64,000 nucleotides of DNA from Eutreptiella sp. 'Long Island Sound 2002'. Its lineage: Eukaryota; Euglenozoa; Euglenophyceae; Eutreptiales; Eutreptiaceae. The stretch lies in NCBI GenBank assembly GCA_964036045.1, contig OZ038381.1, positions 121,399,843 to 121,463,842 of the forward strand, in the 5' to 3' direction. The first letter of the stretch is position 1; every line of letters begins with the position of its first letter. The position numbers and the translations under genes are program-made. The notes beneath the pieces are model-generated. The model was given only the letters and a program-made list of their open reading frames with translations. It did no database searches and had not been told where the DNA came from. Positions 1 through 8,940 of the stretch are shown one piece after another.

Positions 1-827
1 CGTGTTGTGCACTTAATGGCACAACACCCTGGGAACTGTACGTTGCAACAGGTGCATGACTTGTTTATACTCACTCCCGTTGCAGACCAGACCCCAAAGG
101 ACTTGCAGTACGTTAATGTTCCCAAGGGACTGCCACAACTGGTTGATGGCGGTTTCACCAGATTGATGGCGCGATTTGATGTTGGTGTTATACCCCCCCT
201 GGTCTGGTCCAGTCAGAAGTGGAGTATCGTGCAAGATAGGTGGGATCCTGCCAAGATGGATTTTCCTTGCGCACTAGATACGGTGCTCACTGCAGAGCAT
301 TACCGAGATCTATTTGCCAAGACATTGCAGACACTTGTTAAACCTGTTAAAGTTGATGCTGACGTGATGACAGAGCTGGGTAGACACGTGCCACAACGTC
401 CTCCAGGTGATATGGACACAACAGTAGCACAGGCACAGGACATGTTACGCGCATGTAATACACCAGACCGGTGCAAGCGACGCCGGCCAGCACGCGCTTT
501 TGCGCAAAGGGACCCCGCCCGGATACCCGCCCCCCCCAATGCTGATGGCGACAGTGACAGTGATGAGGACCCCCCCCCCCGCTGGTGGGGCAGCCGGAGA
601 TCCAGACCTGAGGGCTGCTGATTTTGTGGGTGATGATGGATGGGACCCAGACCCCCCCCCCCCCAGAAGCAGTGTCTGTTCACAGTGATGATTCCGACGC
701 CCCCGTGGCTGTCCTTTCGGAGCTGAATGAGTTTGACCCTCGATTTGTACCAGGTGCGTCCGACTGTGATGCTCTTTCTGCCATCTGTGTTCAATCGTCG
801 AGCGCTGCCAGTAGTCATCAACATTAG
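1..827 (+). CDS. 5'-truncated unknown protein with acidic tail, frame broken at poly-C runs
   Basis: The frame is open from the first base of the window, so the 5' end lies outside it. About 190 residues of ordinary composition (for example LPQLVDGGFTRLMARFDVGV) are followed by an acidic stretch with DGDSDSDED. The frame is carried forward only by changing register at C-runs at 570-580 and 652-664. Beyond them the text still looks coding (VLSELNEFDPRF) and stops at 825-827. I recognise no domain. The breaks coincide with homopolymers, so they may be sequencing errors or real slippage mutations. It could belong to a transposon, as most of its neighbours do. The coding nature is fairly convincing; the function is unknown. 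Confidence 0.4.
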
Positions 828-908
828 AAGCCTGTAAATCAACAATTTGCAGCCCTCTGGCCTTCTGTAGTCTGTCGTGTGACCCTTTGTTAGCCCCTTT
901 GCTAAGCT
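828..908 (+). other. short spacer between two coding segments
   Basis: The stops in all frames here separate the acidic-tail segment from the ATG at 909. A possible splice donor (GTGCGT at 754) and acceptor-like AG sites (851-852, 869-870) exist, so the two segments could be exons of one gene. I cannot show this. Confidence 0.25.
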
Positions 909-2317
909 ATGCCTTCGGATACCGAAGTGCCGGAAGGGGATGAGCAGCAGACCGCATCGCAAGCCGTTCACACAGCAGAGAAGACACGGGCGCAGTCGGG
1001 GCAGGCTCCAGTGAAGCGGACGGGGACAGACCGGGCAACGGAAACATTCCGGACAAATTGTCACTGGGGAAATGGACCTGGAGTGCCGAAAATCCCTTAC
1101 CAAGCTGGGACACCATACAGAAAGCACCGCTGTGGCAGGATGAGGAATGGGCCGACTTGAGGATTGCGCTGGCGAGGCCTGTCAAGGAAACTGCAGTGAC
1201 AACGACTGATGGGGAGAAATCAACAACTATCTGGCTCAACAAGCCGCAAGATGGGACTGAAGCAACCGGAGCTCGGGCAGAGGCAATAGCGTTGGTTCCT
1301 GGCAAGGCTATCCCGTATACGATTGCATTGAGGGAGAACAAAGCGGTATCCAACCATTAGGCATGACAACGGGATCGATTTCGCATTGCTGGTCACTTTA
1401 GGCACTATAGTGCCCATCTGTAATGAAATGTGCTTTTGACAACAGGTCTTCATTGAGTGTACGAAGGAACAAATGGACGATATCCATCCGCTGGTGCTGA
1501 AGGTTGCTGCGAAGTTGGTACCTGTGGCTATTGGTGCAATGACGGCCGACGTTAAGTTCCTGGTTAATCAATTGCGCGACTCTGAGGAGTGTGGAGGCTG
1601 GCAGTATATTATGACCTCTTTTTTTGATCAGGCAGTCGGTCACCCGACCTATCGGTTCGAGGAGAGGACTATTTGCTTCTGTGTCCCCGACAAGTTTAGG
1701 GTGAAGGTCCCGAATATTTTCATTTGCGATCAGGGTGCATACGGCAGCACCATTGGTCTGGCAGCGGCTGGTTGGCTCCTGCGTGTGCTTGGTATTGTTC
1801 CCCGACGCGACAGACAGTCCGAGGATGAAGTCTGGCTCCCGCTTTTGACAGCATCGGCTGTATTGCCAGCACAGCTCGTGTCCTGCCTTCCTGAGTCCCC
1901 CTGTGTGGCAGCTTGCTTCATTGGGCGCCAGGGTTTGTTTAACAAGTTCCGTGAACAGCTAGCGGCGTATGTGCAGGAGATGGACTCTGTCTACTTGGTT
2001 AACTGGGACGCTTGGATGCCAAGGATTAGGGACTGTATGCCAGTTGTGGTGCAGCGGCCTGGGGAAGGGGAAGATGAGGAGGGGGGGACGATGTGGAGGA
2101 AGAGGAGGATGACGAGATCGTGCTGGTCGGAGGTGGTGAAAGCAAGAAGAGGAGCACCCCCAGCAAGAAGAAGCCGTCCTCCGACGACACTGGGGATGAG
2201 GTTGATGATCCCCCCAAAAGGCCAGCCAAAAAGGCCAAGGACAGTACCCCCCTCAATATGCTTCACGCCAAAGTAGGTCAGGCCAAGGGTAAGAAGGCTC
2301 CACCAAAGAAGAAGTAG
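909..2317 (+). CDS. unknown protein with one intron, acidic stretch and lysine-rich nuclear-type tail
   Basis: ATG 909 opens a Glu/Gln-rich start (MPSDTEVPEGDEQQ). The register changes near 1040-1058, after which the frame reads WTWSAENPLPSWDTIQ and runs to a GT-AG intron at 1346-1445. After splicing in phase 0 it continues as VFIECTKEQMDDIHPLVLKV and stays open through a well-formed region of about 210 residues. At the G7 run 2081-2087 the register moves by one base, giving an acidic block (EEEEDDEIVLVGGG) and two basic clusters (KKRSTPSKKK and PPKRPAKKAKD) typical of nuclear localisation signals, then TAG at 2315-2317. No catalytic motif was recognised. Two frame changes, one at a homopolymer, mean it is either damaged or mis-sequenced. 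It may be a transposon accessory protein or a host nuclear protein. Confidence 0.45.
1346..1445 (+). other. 100-bp GT-AG intron (phase 0)
   Basis: The donor GTATCC follows a complete GCG codon (1343-1345). The acceptor TTTTGACAACAG ends at 1445, and the next codon GTC lies in the frame of the downstream ORF. Without splicing, the upstream frame ends at a TAG just inside the intron. The intron also contains the 14-bp palindrome GGCACTATAGTGCC near its middle. This is direct sequence support for a eukaryotic gene model. Confidence 0.6.
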
Positions 2318-3044
2318 ACTGCGTTGCGCGGTTGGCACTGCCTGTGTCCATGTCAGTAGTTTTTTCGCCTCGATTTGCACACTGTCGCGTGTCCTGTTCT
2401 ATGCAGGTGTGAGACTGGTGCCCTTTTTCATGTTTTGGTAATTTTGGGCGCTGCAGTGCCCAAATTCAGCGACTCGCCAATTTTTTACCCCTGCTGCGCC
2501 ACTTCTTCTGCAGGCATTGTTGCCGTCAATTATTATTGCATTGGCTGCACTGGCGGCGCCTCCGTTGTTTGTCGGCACCACTGGTGGTGCATTATTTGTC
2601 ACGCTTCGCATACAATCATAGTGACTGGGTCAGCAGACGCGGTAACAAAAAGCAAACCAGAGTTTTGCATGTGTTTGCCTGTCGTCCTCCTTGCTTCATT
2701 TTTTAGGTTGCATTTTACGGTGTGGTTTGAAATGCAGCAGCGGATGATTTCGAAGAATTGGATTTTTCTTTGGATGGACATTGCAGTGCCCAAATTTGAA
2801 GGGGATGGATGACTTTTGACTGGCACGTGTTGTACCCCCTACACACAGTCATTTTGGATAATTCTGGTTTTTGGGGGTGTTCCCTGCAAAGCACAATTGT
2901 GCAATTTTTCAAAGTGGTTTTTCAGCCCCCGTTTTGGGGTGGTACCCATTTGGGAACTGTGGCAATTTTGCTACGTGCGTATAGGGCCGCCTAAGTACTA
3001 GGGGTGTGAAGACGAAGCAGGGGGTGCACACCCCTAACATTTGT
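2318..3044. other. non-coding stretch, no gene recognised
   Basis: It lies downstream of the stop at 2317 and is T-rich. It contains two similar GCAGTGCCCAAATT segments (about 2453 and 2784). Short open frames exist on both strands, but none has a coding look or a recognisable motif. It probably contains the 3' untranslated region of the preceding gene. Confidence 0.4.
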
Positions 3045-3370
3045 GTAAAATCATGTGAATTCACATGAAATTTGCACGAAATTCGTACGAAATTCGTGCG
3101 AATTTCGTACGAATTCACGTGGATTCACGCCTGTGAATCGCCTACAGGCTTGCCGGGTTTTGGCACCTCTCGTTTTGGGCACGGTTCGGACATGATGAAT
3201 GCTTTTGGGGCGGGACCTTCATTGGATGATGCGTAATGAAGTTGGGGGAAGAATTTTCGCCCCTCAAATCCCTCGGAAGGATCCAAAAATATGGCATTTT
3301 CCCCTGAAAACCTCAAAATTTGGGTAAATTTACGTAAAATTCACGCAATTATTCAAACGGCCACTTAACC
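3045..3370 (-). repeat. dispersed repeat, copy 1 (TCGTACGAATT-rich end)
   Basis: The segment begins with overlapping palindromes (ATGTGAATTCACAT at 3053-3066, then repeated TCGTACGA cores). It continues with a stretch whose minus-strand reading contains LHYAS and KPGKPV and ends near CCCGTTCACGAAGGG. The same order of motifs occurs in the opposite orientation at about 60434-60785. This is therefore a dispersed repeat with one palindrome-rich end. A third, partial palindrome-rich segment lies at 63200-63330. Confidence 0.6.
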
Positions 3371-3411
3371 CCCGTTCACGAAGGGTAGATCCGAAGTACC
3401 CAGGGCTGTTC

Positions 3412-3730
3412 TTGGTGAAGGTTGGTTATGTGCGGGCAACGTCGGATCAGCCACAACTATGGCATCGAGATCTGTCGCGGGAGTTGCAAACCGTTGGGGT
3501 AGAACACGCTTTCTCCTGCTTCTTGCCTGTTGATCCGGAGTGCCCCTTGGACGGCCGCGAGAACATGTTCCTGTACGGTTCTGGCTCTGGTGTTCCCTAC
3601 CCGTGGTAGGAGGTCTCGATGATGGCGGGCGACCTGTGGATCCTGAGCAGTTACTTCATTCACCATGGTTGGGCTGTCCCGAGAGATGCGCCCGCTGGAT
3701 CAACCTTTATCATCGCCTTTGCCGCCATTG
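3412..3730 (+). pseudogene. broken 2-oxoglutarate/Fe(II) dioxygenase-like fragment
   Basis: One frame runs across an internal TAG (3607-3609) and reads as a single coding stretch. It contains QPQLWHRDL (His codon 3463-3465, Asp codon 3469-3471), then AFSCFLPVD, then GDLWILSSYFIHHGW with a second His (3664-3666), followed by VPRDAPAGSTFIIAFA. An HxD motif, a distal His about 65 residues later after a Gly-Asp turn, and a following Arg/beta-strand match the double-stranded beta-helix dioxygenase fold. TET/JBP and phytanoyl-type enzymes share this pattern. The upstream part and the C-terminus are not clear. It lies directly before element copy A and may belong to it; copy B lacks this region. The family assignment is by motif only. 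Confidence 0.35.
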
Positions 3731-3838
3731 CCACACGCCATTGCCACACGTCGCCTACGAGACCACCGTGCCGATCATGCCGCCACCGTGGGCTGAAGCC
3801 CCCACGCCACAACCGTCGCCACGGTCCCCGAAGGTCGT

Positions 3839-4480
3839 GCACTGTATAGCAGCGCAGTGCAACCGCGTGGTGAAGGCCGACGCCCCAGTGACCAACGTCC
3901 TCTTTGTGCTGTACATGTCGGGCAACTCTGTGAAGACTGTCAGCGGGATTATGGGGATCCTGCTCTGTAGGCCGCCCCTGGACCTGCTGTGGAGGCCGTG
4001 GCAATGTCAGCCAAGGGAGCAGAGGAAGTAGATGAGGATGTGGGGACACAGAAGATTGTTGAGGAGGATCTGGTGATGATGCCCTTGGACCAGACGGTGC
4101 TGTACATCACCCATCGCCCGGGGCCACTGGCGGCAAAGATTTTAGCGGGTCCGGTGATCGACGCGTCCGCCCAACCTCGCGCCCCCGAAGATTGTCCTCT
4201 TGGCCCCTTAGTCCACGAGGAGGAGGAGTTGGAGGCCCCGAGCCCAAGCAAGTTCGCCGTCATTGCCACGCAACCGGCCAGCCTGACGGTAGTGCGCGAA
4301 GGCTAGGTGGGTGGGATGGCAGTGGTGGAGGGCAGCGTGGACCCCCCGGTCGCCAAAGTACTTCGATGCGATGTTGCAGGCACCCACCCGCGGGTCGTTG
4401 ACACGTCTGTCCTAGTCCAATCGTCAATTCTAGTGGCCAACCCTCAGCGCCCGAAGGAGTACTCGTGCCCTTGCCAGCAG
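3839..4480 (+). pseudogene. copy A exon 1, unknown acidic protein segment
   Basis: Two overlapping frames carry coding-like text: APVTNVLFVLYMSGNS, then after one register change GAEEVDEDVGTQKIVEEDL and LVHEEEELEAPSPSKF. A TAG at 4304-4306 interrupts it where copy B has a glutamine codon (CAG). Conversely, copy B has TAG at 8381-8383 where copy A has GAG. Past the stop the same frame continues as far as the intron donor at 4481. No domain was recognised. The reciprocal stop codons show that both copies decayed from a longer open frame. Confidence 0.4.
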
Positions 4481-4700
4481 GTATGAGCCTGCAGTGTGGT
4501 GGGGCTGAAGCTTTAGGCAAAAGAGGCCTCCGGGGGGGGGGGGGGGTGCTGGAAGGTCGCTGGAAGTGTTGCCGGAAGGGGTTCCGGCGCTGGAAGGGGG
4601 GTTCTAGCAGGGTTCTAGCCAGGGGTTCCAGCATGGGTTCGAGCACGGGTTCCAGTAGATATGGTATCACCCGTTTCACTTGCATTCCGTCCTCTTTCAG
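4481..4700 (+). other. copy A intron 1 containing a GTTCCAGC minisatellite
   Basis: The donor CAG|GTATGAGC and the acceptor CCTCTTTCAG|G bound 220 bp. The interior (about 4530-4660) is a degenerate minisatellite of GGTTCCAGC/GCTGGAAGGG units plus a G-run. The homologous intron of copy B (8638-8940) has the same boundaries with a differently expanded array. The flanking exon frames look coding on both sides. Confidence 0.55.
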
Positions 4701-5313
4701 GCTACAGTGGTTGTGCGGCCGCAACTGGTACAGCGGGACGAGTCGGTGGCCGAGCCGCAGGCTCGAGGGGACAGTGCAGCATCTGTGGTGGATAGCTCGT
4801 CGGTCGCGTGGCAGGCCCGCGAGGTGGTGGCTTGGCCAACGAGTGCAGCAGCGAAGCCGAGAGCCGTGGCCGAGCTCATGTTCCAGTCTGGTCATATCCC
4901 GTGGTCGAGGAGTTCAATGTGGCAACAGCCAGCGGTATGAAGGTGGTGTGCAGTTTTCGGGTCGGAGTGAAGGGTGTGCAAGGCAAGAAGCGAGCCGAGT
5001 AAATGTTTGGCGTTGGAAAAGGGCTGCACCGGTCTTGGTCGTACCAGATGTACCATGAGCAGGATGGGCGGAGCGTGGTATGGTCTGCGGGGGCTGTAGG
5101 GCGTTGGAGGAGATGAGGTTCCGGAGTCCGTCATGAAGGTGTTCCCTGCATGGGTGAACGAGCGCAAGGAGAGTTACGTTGGTGGCGGAGGGCACACAAG
5201 GGGCGCTGCCATTGAGGTTGAAGGTGACGACGATGATGCGGAGGACAAGGAGCAGCCGAAGGACAAAGACAAATACAAAGGCAAGGACAAAGCCAAGGAC
5301 GAGCCAAAGGCAC
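4701..5313 (+). pseudogene. copy A exon 2, acidic/lysine-rich unknown segment
   Basis: After the acceptor the frame reads VAEPQARGDSAASVVDSSS. It then changes register near 4900 and again downstream, as judged from the parallel text in copy B (GVKGLQGKKRAE, DGPSVWYGVRGLQGVRADEV). The end is the intact block VNERKESYVGGGGHTRGAA followed by an acidic and Lys/Asp-rich low-complexity tail (EDKEQPKDKDK). Copy B carries a TGA in the Gly block where copy A has GGA. No domain was recognised; the composition suggests a nuclear or nucleic-acid-associated protein. Confidence 0.4.
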
Positions 5314-5815
5314 GTACGTGGTGCCTTGCGATGGTGCTCACGGTAATGCGCCACCTTGAACGGAAGCCTTTTTGGTTTTAGCCCCTAGGTTGCCCGTTAC
5401 CTTGCGTAGGACAGAAGTTGCGATGTGCACGATGTGCCTAAGGTGGTGTCACAAGTGGGAGGCTTCGCATAGCCTACCCCATCGGGTCGTCACCAAGATT
5501 TACGCCCTATATGCATGCATTCATTCAAAGTTTTGATATATTATTGTAGCCTGTTTGATTTTGGACTGAAGGGGGTGGTACCATGGGGTGCAACACATGA
5601 ATAGATTGTACTACATTGCAAATTGTTGACCCTGACGCTGCACTGTGCCTGTGCCTGTACCTTTGGGGGGGCTCAGTGAGAGGGAAAGCCAAAACAAGGG
5701 GGGGGGGCAGCGCTAGAAGGGGGTTCCAACGCTGGAAGGGGTTCCAGCACGGGTTCTAGCAAGGGGTTCCAGCGCAGAAAGGGGTTCCGGCAAGGGGTTC
5801 CAGCAGGGGTTCCAG
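5314..5815 (+). other. copy A probable intron 2 with minisatellite
   Basis: A donor-like GTACGTGG and an acceptor-like GTTCCAG (5809-5815) bracket a non-coding stretch. Its last 120 bases are again GTTCCAGC-type repeats. Copy B has the corresponding interval at about 10194-10796. The boundaries are inferred from copy-to-copy comparison and are less certain than those of intron 1. Confidence 0.35.
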
Positions 5816-6800
5816 CGGTCACACCTTTCCCGTTTGTGACAGAAACCATGGAAAAGGTCTGCCTCACCGGTGTGTAGCATCCCAGAGCTCCAGCCATACA
5901 CTGCCATCAAGGGGAATGCCCCAGCAGAGCAGCGGCACCGCATACAGACCATCATGCGGGAACTTTTAGTGGATCCGGAGGCAGTTGTCGTTGAGGGTGG
6001 TGGGGGATTATACATCCGTTTCGCCGGGCACGACAACGATGAGGACCCTCGTGTAGTGCGCGCAATCGGACTGTGGGCCACCGGTAGGAGATTGAAGTTA
6101 TCAATACGGCAGATATTGGCCCTCCCGCGCGAATGCACGCGCCGCGATCTTGCCGAAGCGCGCACAAGGTTAACACCGTACTCCACCACAACGTACGCTG
6201 TCAATGGCCCCAACGTGATCGAGAGGCGGTGCGCAGCGACAGCAACCCTAGAAGACCTCATTTTTACAGTGTTGAAGATAGCCGAGACCCTAGGGGACCT
6301 TGAAGTGGAAACTGACAAGATTCGGATTTCAAATATGCCCCGATGCAACGTCATTGTGGCACACATCGGTCACGAAGATCGATGTTTTTGTAAACTGCTG
6401 GGGCTCGGGGTTTTCTGCTGCGGGGGACATCCACAAATGGGTGATGTGGGTGTGCATGGATGGCCCCGATGACGCCACATGGCTGCAGGCTTTAGATGAG
6501 GATGCGGGCCTAAATGCCCAAATCATCCACGTGCAGGAAAGTTGTACATTCTGTGCCAAAAACGAAATCAAAAATATTTCAATGTAAAGTGACCGGGGAT
6601 GGGAAACTAATGATGGTGACGAACGGGGGGGGGGAAGTGTTGGTGGGGCTGCCCCGATGCCACCGGGGTTGGTGCTGAACAGAGGGCACGGTAAACAAAG
6701 TTCAATGGGGGGCATTTCTTCGAAGTGTGTGTATTCGCATTGGAGACTATACACACGCAGGTCGTACGGTAACCAATGCTTTCAAGAAGCGCCTAACAGA
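5816..6800 (+). pseudogene. copy A exon 3, conserved protein segment of unknown function
   Basis: The frame reads IPELQPYTAIKGNAP, RELLVDPEAVVVEGGGGLY and RAIGLWATGRRLKLS. It changes register near 6290-6330 and continues as CPDATSLWHTSVTKIDVF and DIHKWVMWVCMDGPDDATW. Copy B repeats this text with scattered substitutions, including TAG (11400-11402) for the Trp codon of VMWVCM. Preservation of the same amino-acid text in two diverged copies argues that it was coding. No domain was recognised. It lies immediately upstream of the transposase-like C-terminal part and is probably the same protein. Confidence 0.4.
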
Positions 6801-7372
6801 AACTAGTACCACCTTAACCGTGGGTGTTGTTGGAATGCGTGCGAATCGCTATTGCGTTTGCCGATATATGGTCTACCCTTTTAGCAGATGTAAAGCATGT
6901 GGCTCCTGCTGACAGGTTTTTCCAAAAGACCACTAAGGCAGGGCAATTTGATATCAGCACCTCTATGTTGTTCTTGACAGACCCCAAGTACCATGTGCGA
7001 ATTGTACATGGCTTGGGGAACCATTTTCCTAACACCATGTTTGGTGGTGTCCTCCTGTGGACAGTAATAGGAGTGTTGCTGCGCAATATGCTTAGCCTAT
7101 ATGCCTTGTGGAGGCAAAAGACACCATTGACCAATGGCCAGGTGCAAGAGGCCAAGACTCACTGCCGTAAAATCGGTGAGGCATGGCTCTGATTGGGTTG
7201 GAAGTCAACCCCATGGGTCCACTGGATAGTGGCCCGTTGTGGAGCGGTGCTCCAAAAGTATCGTAACCTTTATGTCTTCAGCAATATGCCTACGGAACAC
7301 AAGCATAAGCCTTTCAAACTTGCTGTCAAAAACAGCATGCGTGGGCGGTGCCTTCGCCGCCCACGCGCTTAA
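6801..7372 (+). pseudogene. copy A transposase-like C-terminal segment
   Basis: The frame reads AIAFADIWSTLLADVKHVAP, then HVRIVHGLGNHFPNTMFGG, then a TGA at 7190-7192, then in the same alignment GWKSTPWVHWIVARCGAVLQ and a TEHKHKPFK motif. The block W-V-H-W ... E-x2-H-x3-K followed by NS recurs in copy B, at 15700-16047 (partially) and on the minus strand near 61.1 kb, so it is a repeated transposase module. The Glu may be a catalytic acid. A 10-bp-arm hairpin (GCGTGGGCGG...CCGCCCACGC) lies inside the frame near its end. It is inactive because of the stop. Confidence 0.45.
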
Positions 7373-7554
7373 CCACGTGATCTCGCCCTTGTATTGAACA
7401 TGGAGACCCTTGACGTGGGGTTACGACACCGAGCGGCGCAGCAAAGGCATGCCCTTGGCGAGGCCACAAGGGACCGAAGAAAAAGGCACTGCATGTACGC
7501 TTGAGAAACCAAATTTGAACAAGGTGTATGCATTTGGTGCCCTTCTTGCAAAAA

Positions 7555-7745
7555 TCTTTGGCGCAGAAACCCCCCCGCGAAAAGGGTGCAGAATGGTGGT
7601 TCCAGCGCACAAAGGGTGTGCAAAAAGGGTGCAGAAAGGGGGTTCTAGCACATAAAGGGGGTTGCACAAAGGGCGCACAAAGGGTGCAAAAAGAGTGCAG
7701 AAAGGGTGCTAGAAGCCCCCCTTCCAGCAAAAGGGGGGTGTGTAG
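7555..7745 (+). repeat. G-rich degenerate minisatellite (GGTGCAAAAAG / GGTTCTAGC units), copy A
   Basis: Imperfect units of about 11-22 bp (AAAGGGTGCAGAAAGGG, GGTTCTAGCACATAAAG) run in tandem. The same array occurs at 12500-12690 in copy B. It lies after the end of the transposase-like frame. Confidence 0.6.
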
Positions 7746-7945
7746 AAAATCTGGCAAAACGGGCCATTTCGGACAAAGTGAAAATCACCCACCAAAAGGG
7801 GCTTAAGCATGTGGTGATTGGCCCCAAACCACTTTCCAACCACACAAGGTGGTGTGGCTTGGGTAAACATGCAAAAAGGGCGCTAGAAGGGGGGGGTTCT
7901 TGCGCACACCTTCTAGCGACGCACGCCCCAGATAGGGTGTGAGAA

Positions 7946-8280
7946 AGAGGGCCTCCGCATACGTACGGATGGCCTGCACCTTGGTTTTGTGGACCGCTGC
8001 AAGGGGATCGTGGTCCATTGCCTCCGTAAAACAGGCCCGGATGAGGGGGGGCGATGACATCCATTGGGCTAACATGTCGGAACACTGCTGTCCCGCAGAC
8101 TGGTGGCACCACTGAGCCGAACAGGCATCATGTTCAACTCCGTGAAACCGGAGGGAGGGTAAGACATAACAAAATCTTTGGATAAAGAAGCGTTCTAAAA
8201 GCTGTTCATAATTCGTGGTTCATATATGAACCGCTCATATTTGAAAAATGAATTATGAACAATACTACTTTTCATACAGG
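7946..8280. other. spacer between copies A and B with nested palindrome
   Basis: No gene is supported here. At 8204-8260, GTTCATAATTC and GAATTATGAAC form 11-bp inverted arms enclosing the perfect 16-bp palindrome GGTTCATATATGAACC (8217-8232). This is a nested hairpin immediately before the region homologous to copy A begins. Confidence 0.6.
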
Positions 8281-8392
8281 TACCTAGGGCACTGCTGGCA
8301 GAAATTTTAGCAGTCCGGTGATCGATGCGTCCGCCCAACCTTGCGCCCCCGAAGATTGTCCCCTGGGCCCATTTGTCCATTAGGAGGAGGAG

Positions 8393-8637
8393 TTGGAGGC
8401 CCCGACCCCAAGCAAATTCCGTGTCATTGCCAGGCAGCCGGGCAGCCTGATGGTGGTGCGCAAAGGCCAGGTGGATGGGATGGCAGTGGTGGAGCACACC
8501 GTGGACCCCCTTGCCGCCCAAATACTTCGATGGGATTTTGCAGGCGCCCATGACACGTTTGTCCTGGTCCAATCGGGGCTTTAATTGTGGTGGCCAACCG
8601 TGAGCGCCCAAAGGAGTACCGGTGCCCTTGCCAACAG
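8393..8637 (+). pseudogene. copy B exon 1 remnant
   Basis: The frame reads PTPSKFRVIARQPGSLMVV and QVDGMAVVEHTVDPLAAQIL, matching the end of exon 1 of copy A beyond that copy's stop. It ends at TAA (8582-8584), shortly before the intron donor at 8638. Upstream, TAG at 8381-8383 interrupts the acidic stretch. Confidence 0.4.
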
Positions 8638-8940
8638 GTATGAGCCTGCAGTGTGGTGGGGCTAAAGCCTTAGGCAAAACGGGCGTCTGAAGGGGAGGGG
8701 TTGTTGAAAGGTCGCGGGAAGGGGTGCTGGAAAGGGTTCCAGCGCTGGAAGGGTCTGCTGGAAGGGTGCCGAAAAGGTGCTCGAAGGAGTTCCAGCGCTG
8801 GAAGGGTCCGTTGGAAGGATACGCTGGAAGGGGAGTTCCCGCAGGGTTCCAGCCAGGGGTTCCAGCGCACAAAGCAGTTCCAATAGGGGTTCCAGCAGGC
8901 ATTGTATCACCTATTTCACCTGCACTCCGTCCTCTTTTAG
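8638..8940 (+). other. copy B intron 1 containing a GTTCCAGC minisatellite
   Basis: The donor CAACAG|GTATGAGC and the acceptor CCTCTTTTAG match copy A. The interior from about 8690 to 8900 is a GCTGGAAGGG / GTTCCAGCG array longer than the one in copy A. TTCCAGCGCTGGAA, a perfect 14-bp palindrome, recurs in it. Confidence 0.55.

Larger units (their letters stand above)
3850..7945 (+). mobile_element. decayed transposable element, copy A
   Basis: This region is matched segment by segment by 8281-12875 in the same orientation (copy B). Shared landmarks include the GTATGAGCCTGCAGTG intron donor region (4481 and 8638), a GTCATGAAGG block (5132 and 9375), a GAAACCATGGAAAAGG exon start (about 5842 and 10824), a CRKIGEAWL block (about 7165 and 12115) and an end hairpin GGCGCTAGAAGG...CCTTCTAGCG. 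Copy A lacks about 600 bp present in B between 9600 and 10190. Both copies contain different stop codons, so neither is intact. The outer ends were not defined: no convincing terminal repeats or target duplications were seen. Confidence 0.6.

Noticed and set aside
300-1127. 275-codon minus-strand frame
   Set aside because: It is opposite better-supported plus-strand coding segments, and its composition follows C/G-runs on the other strand.
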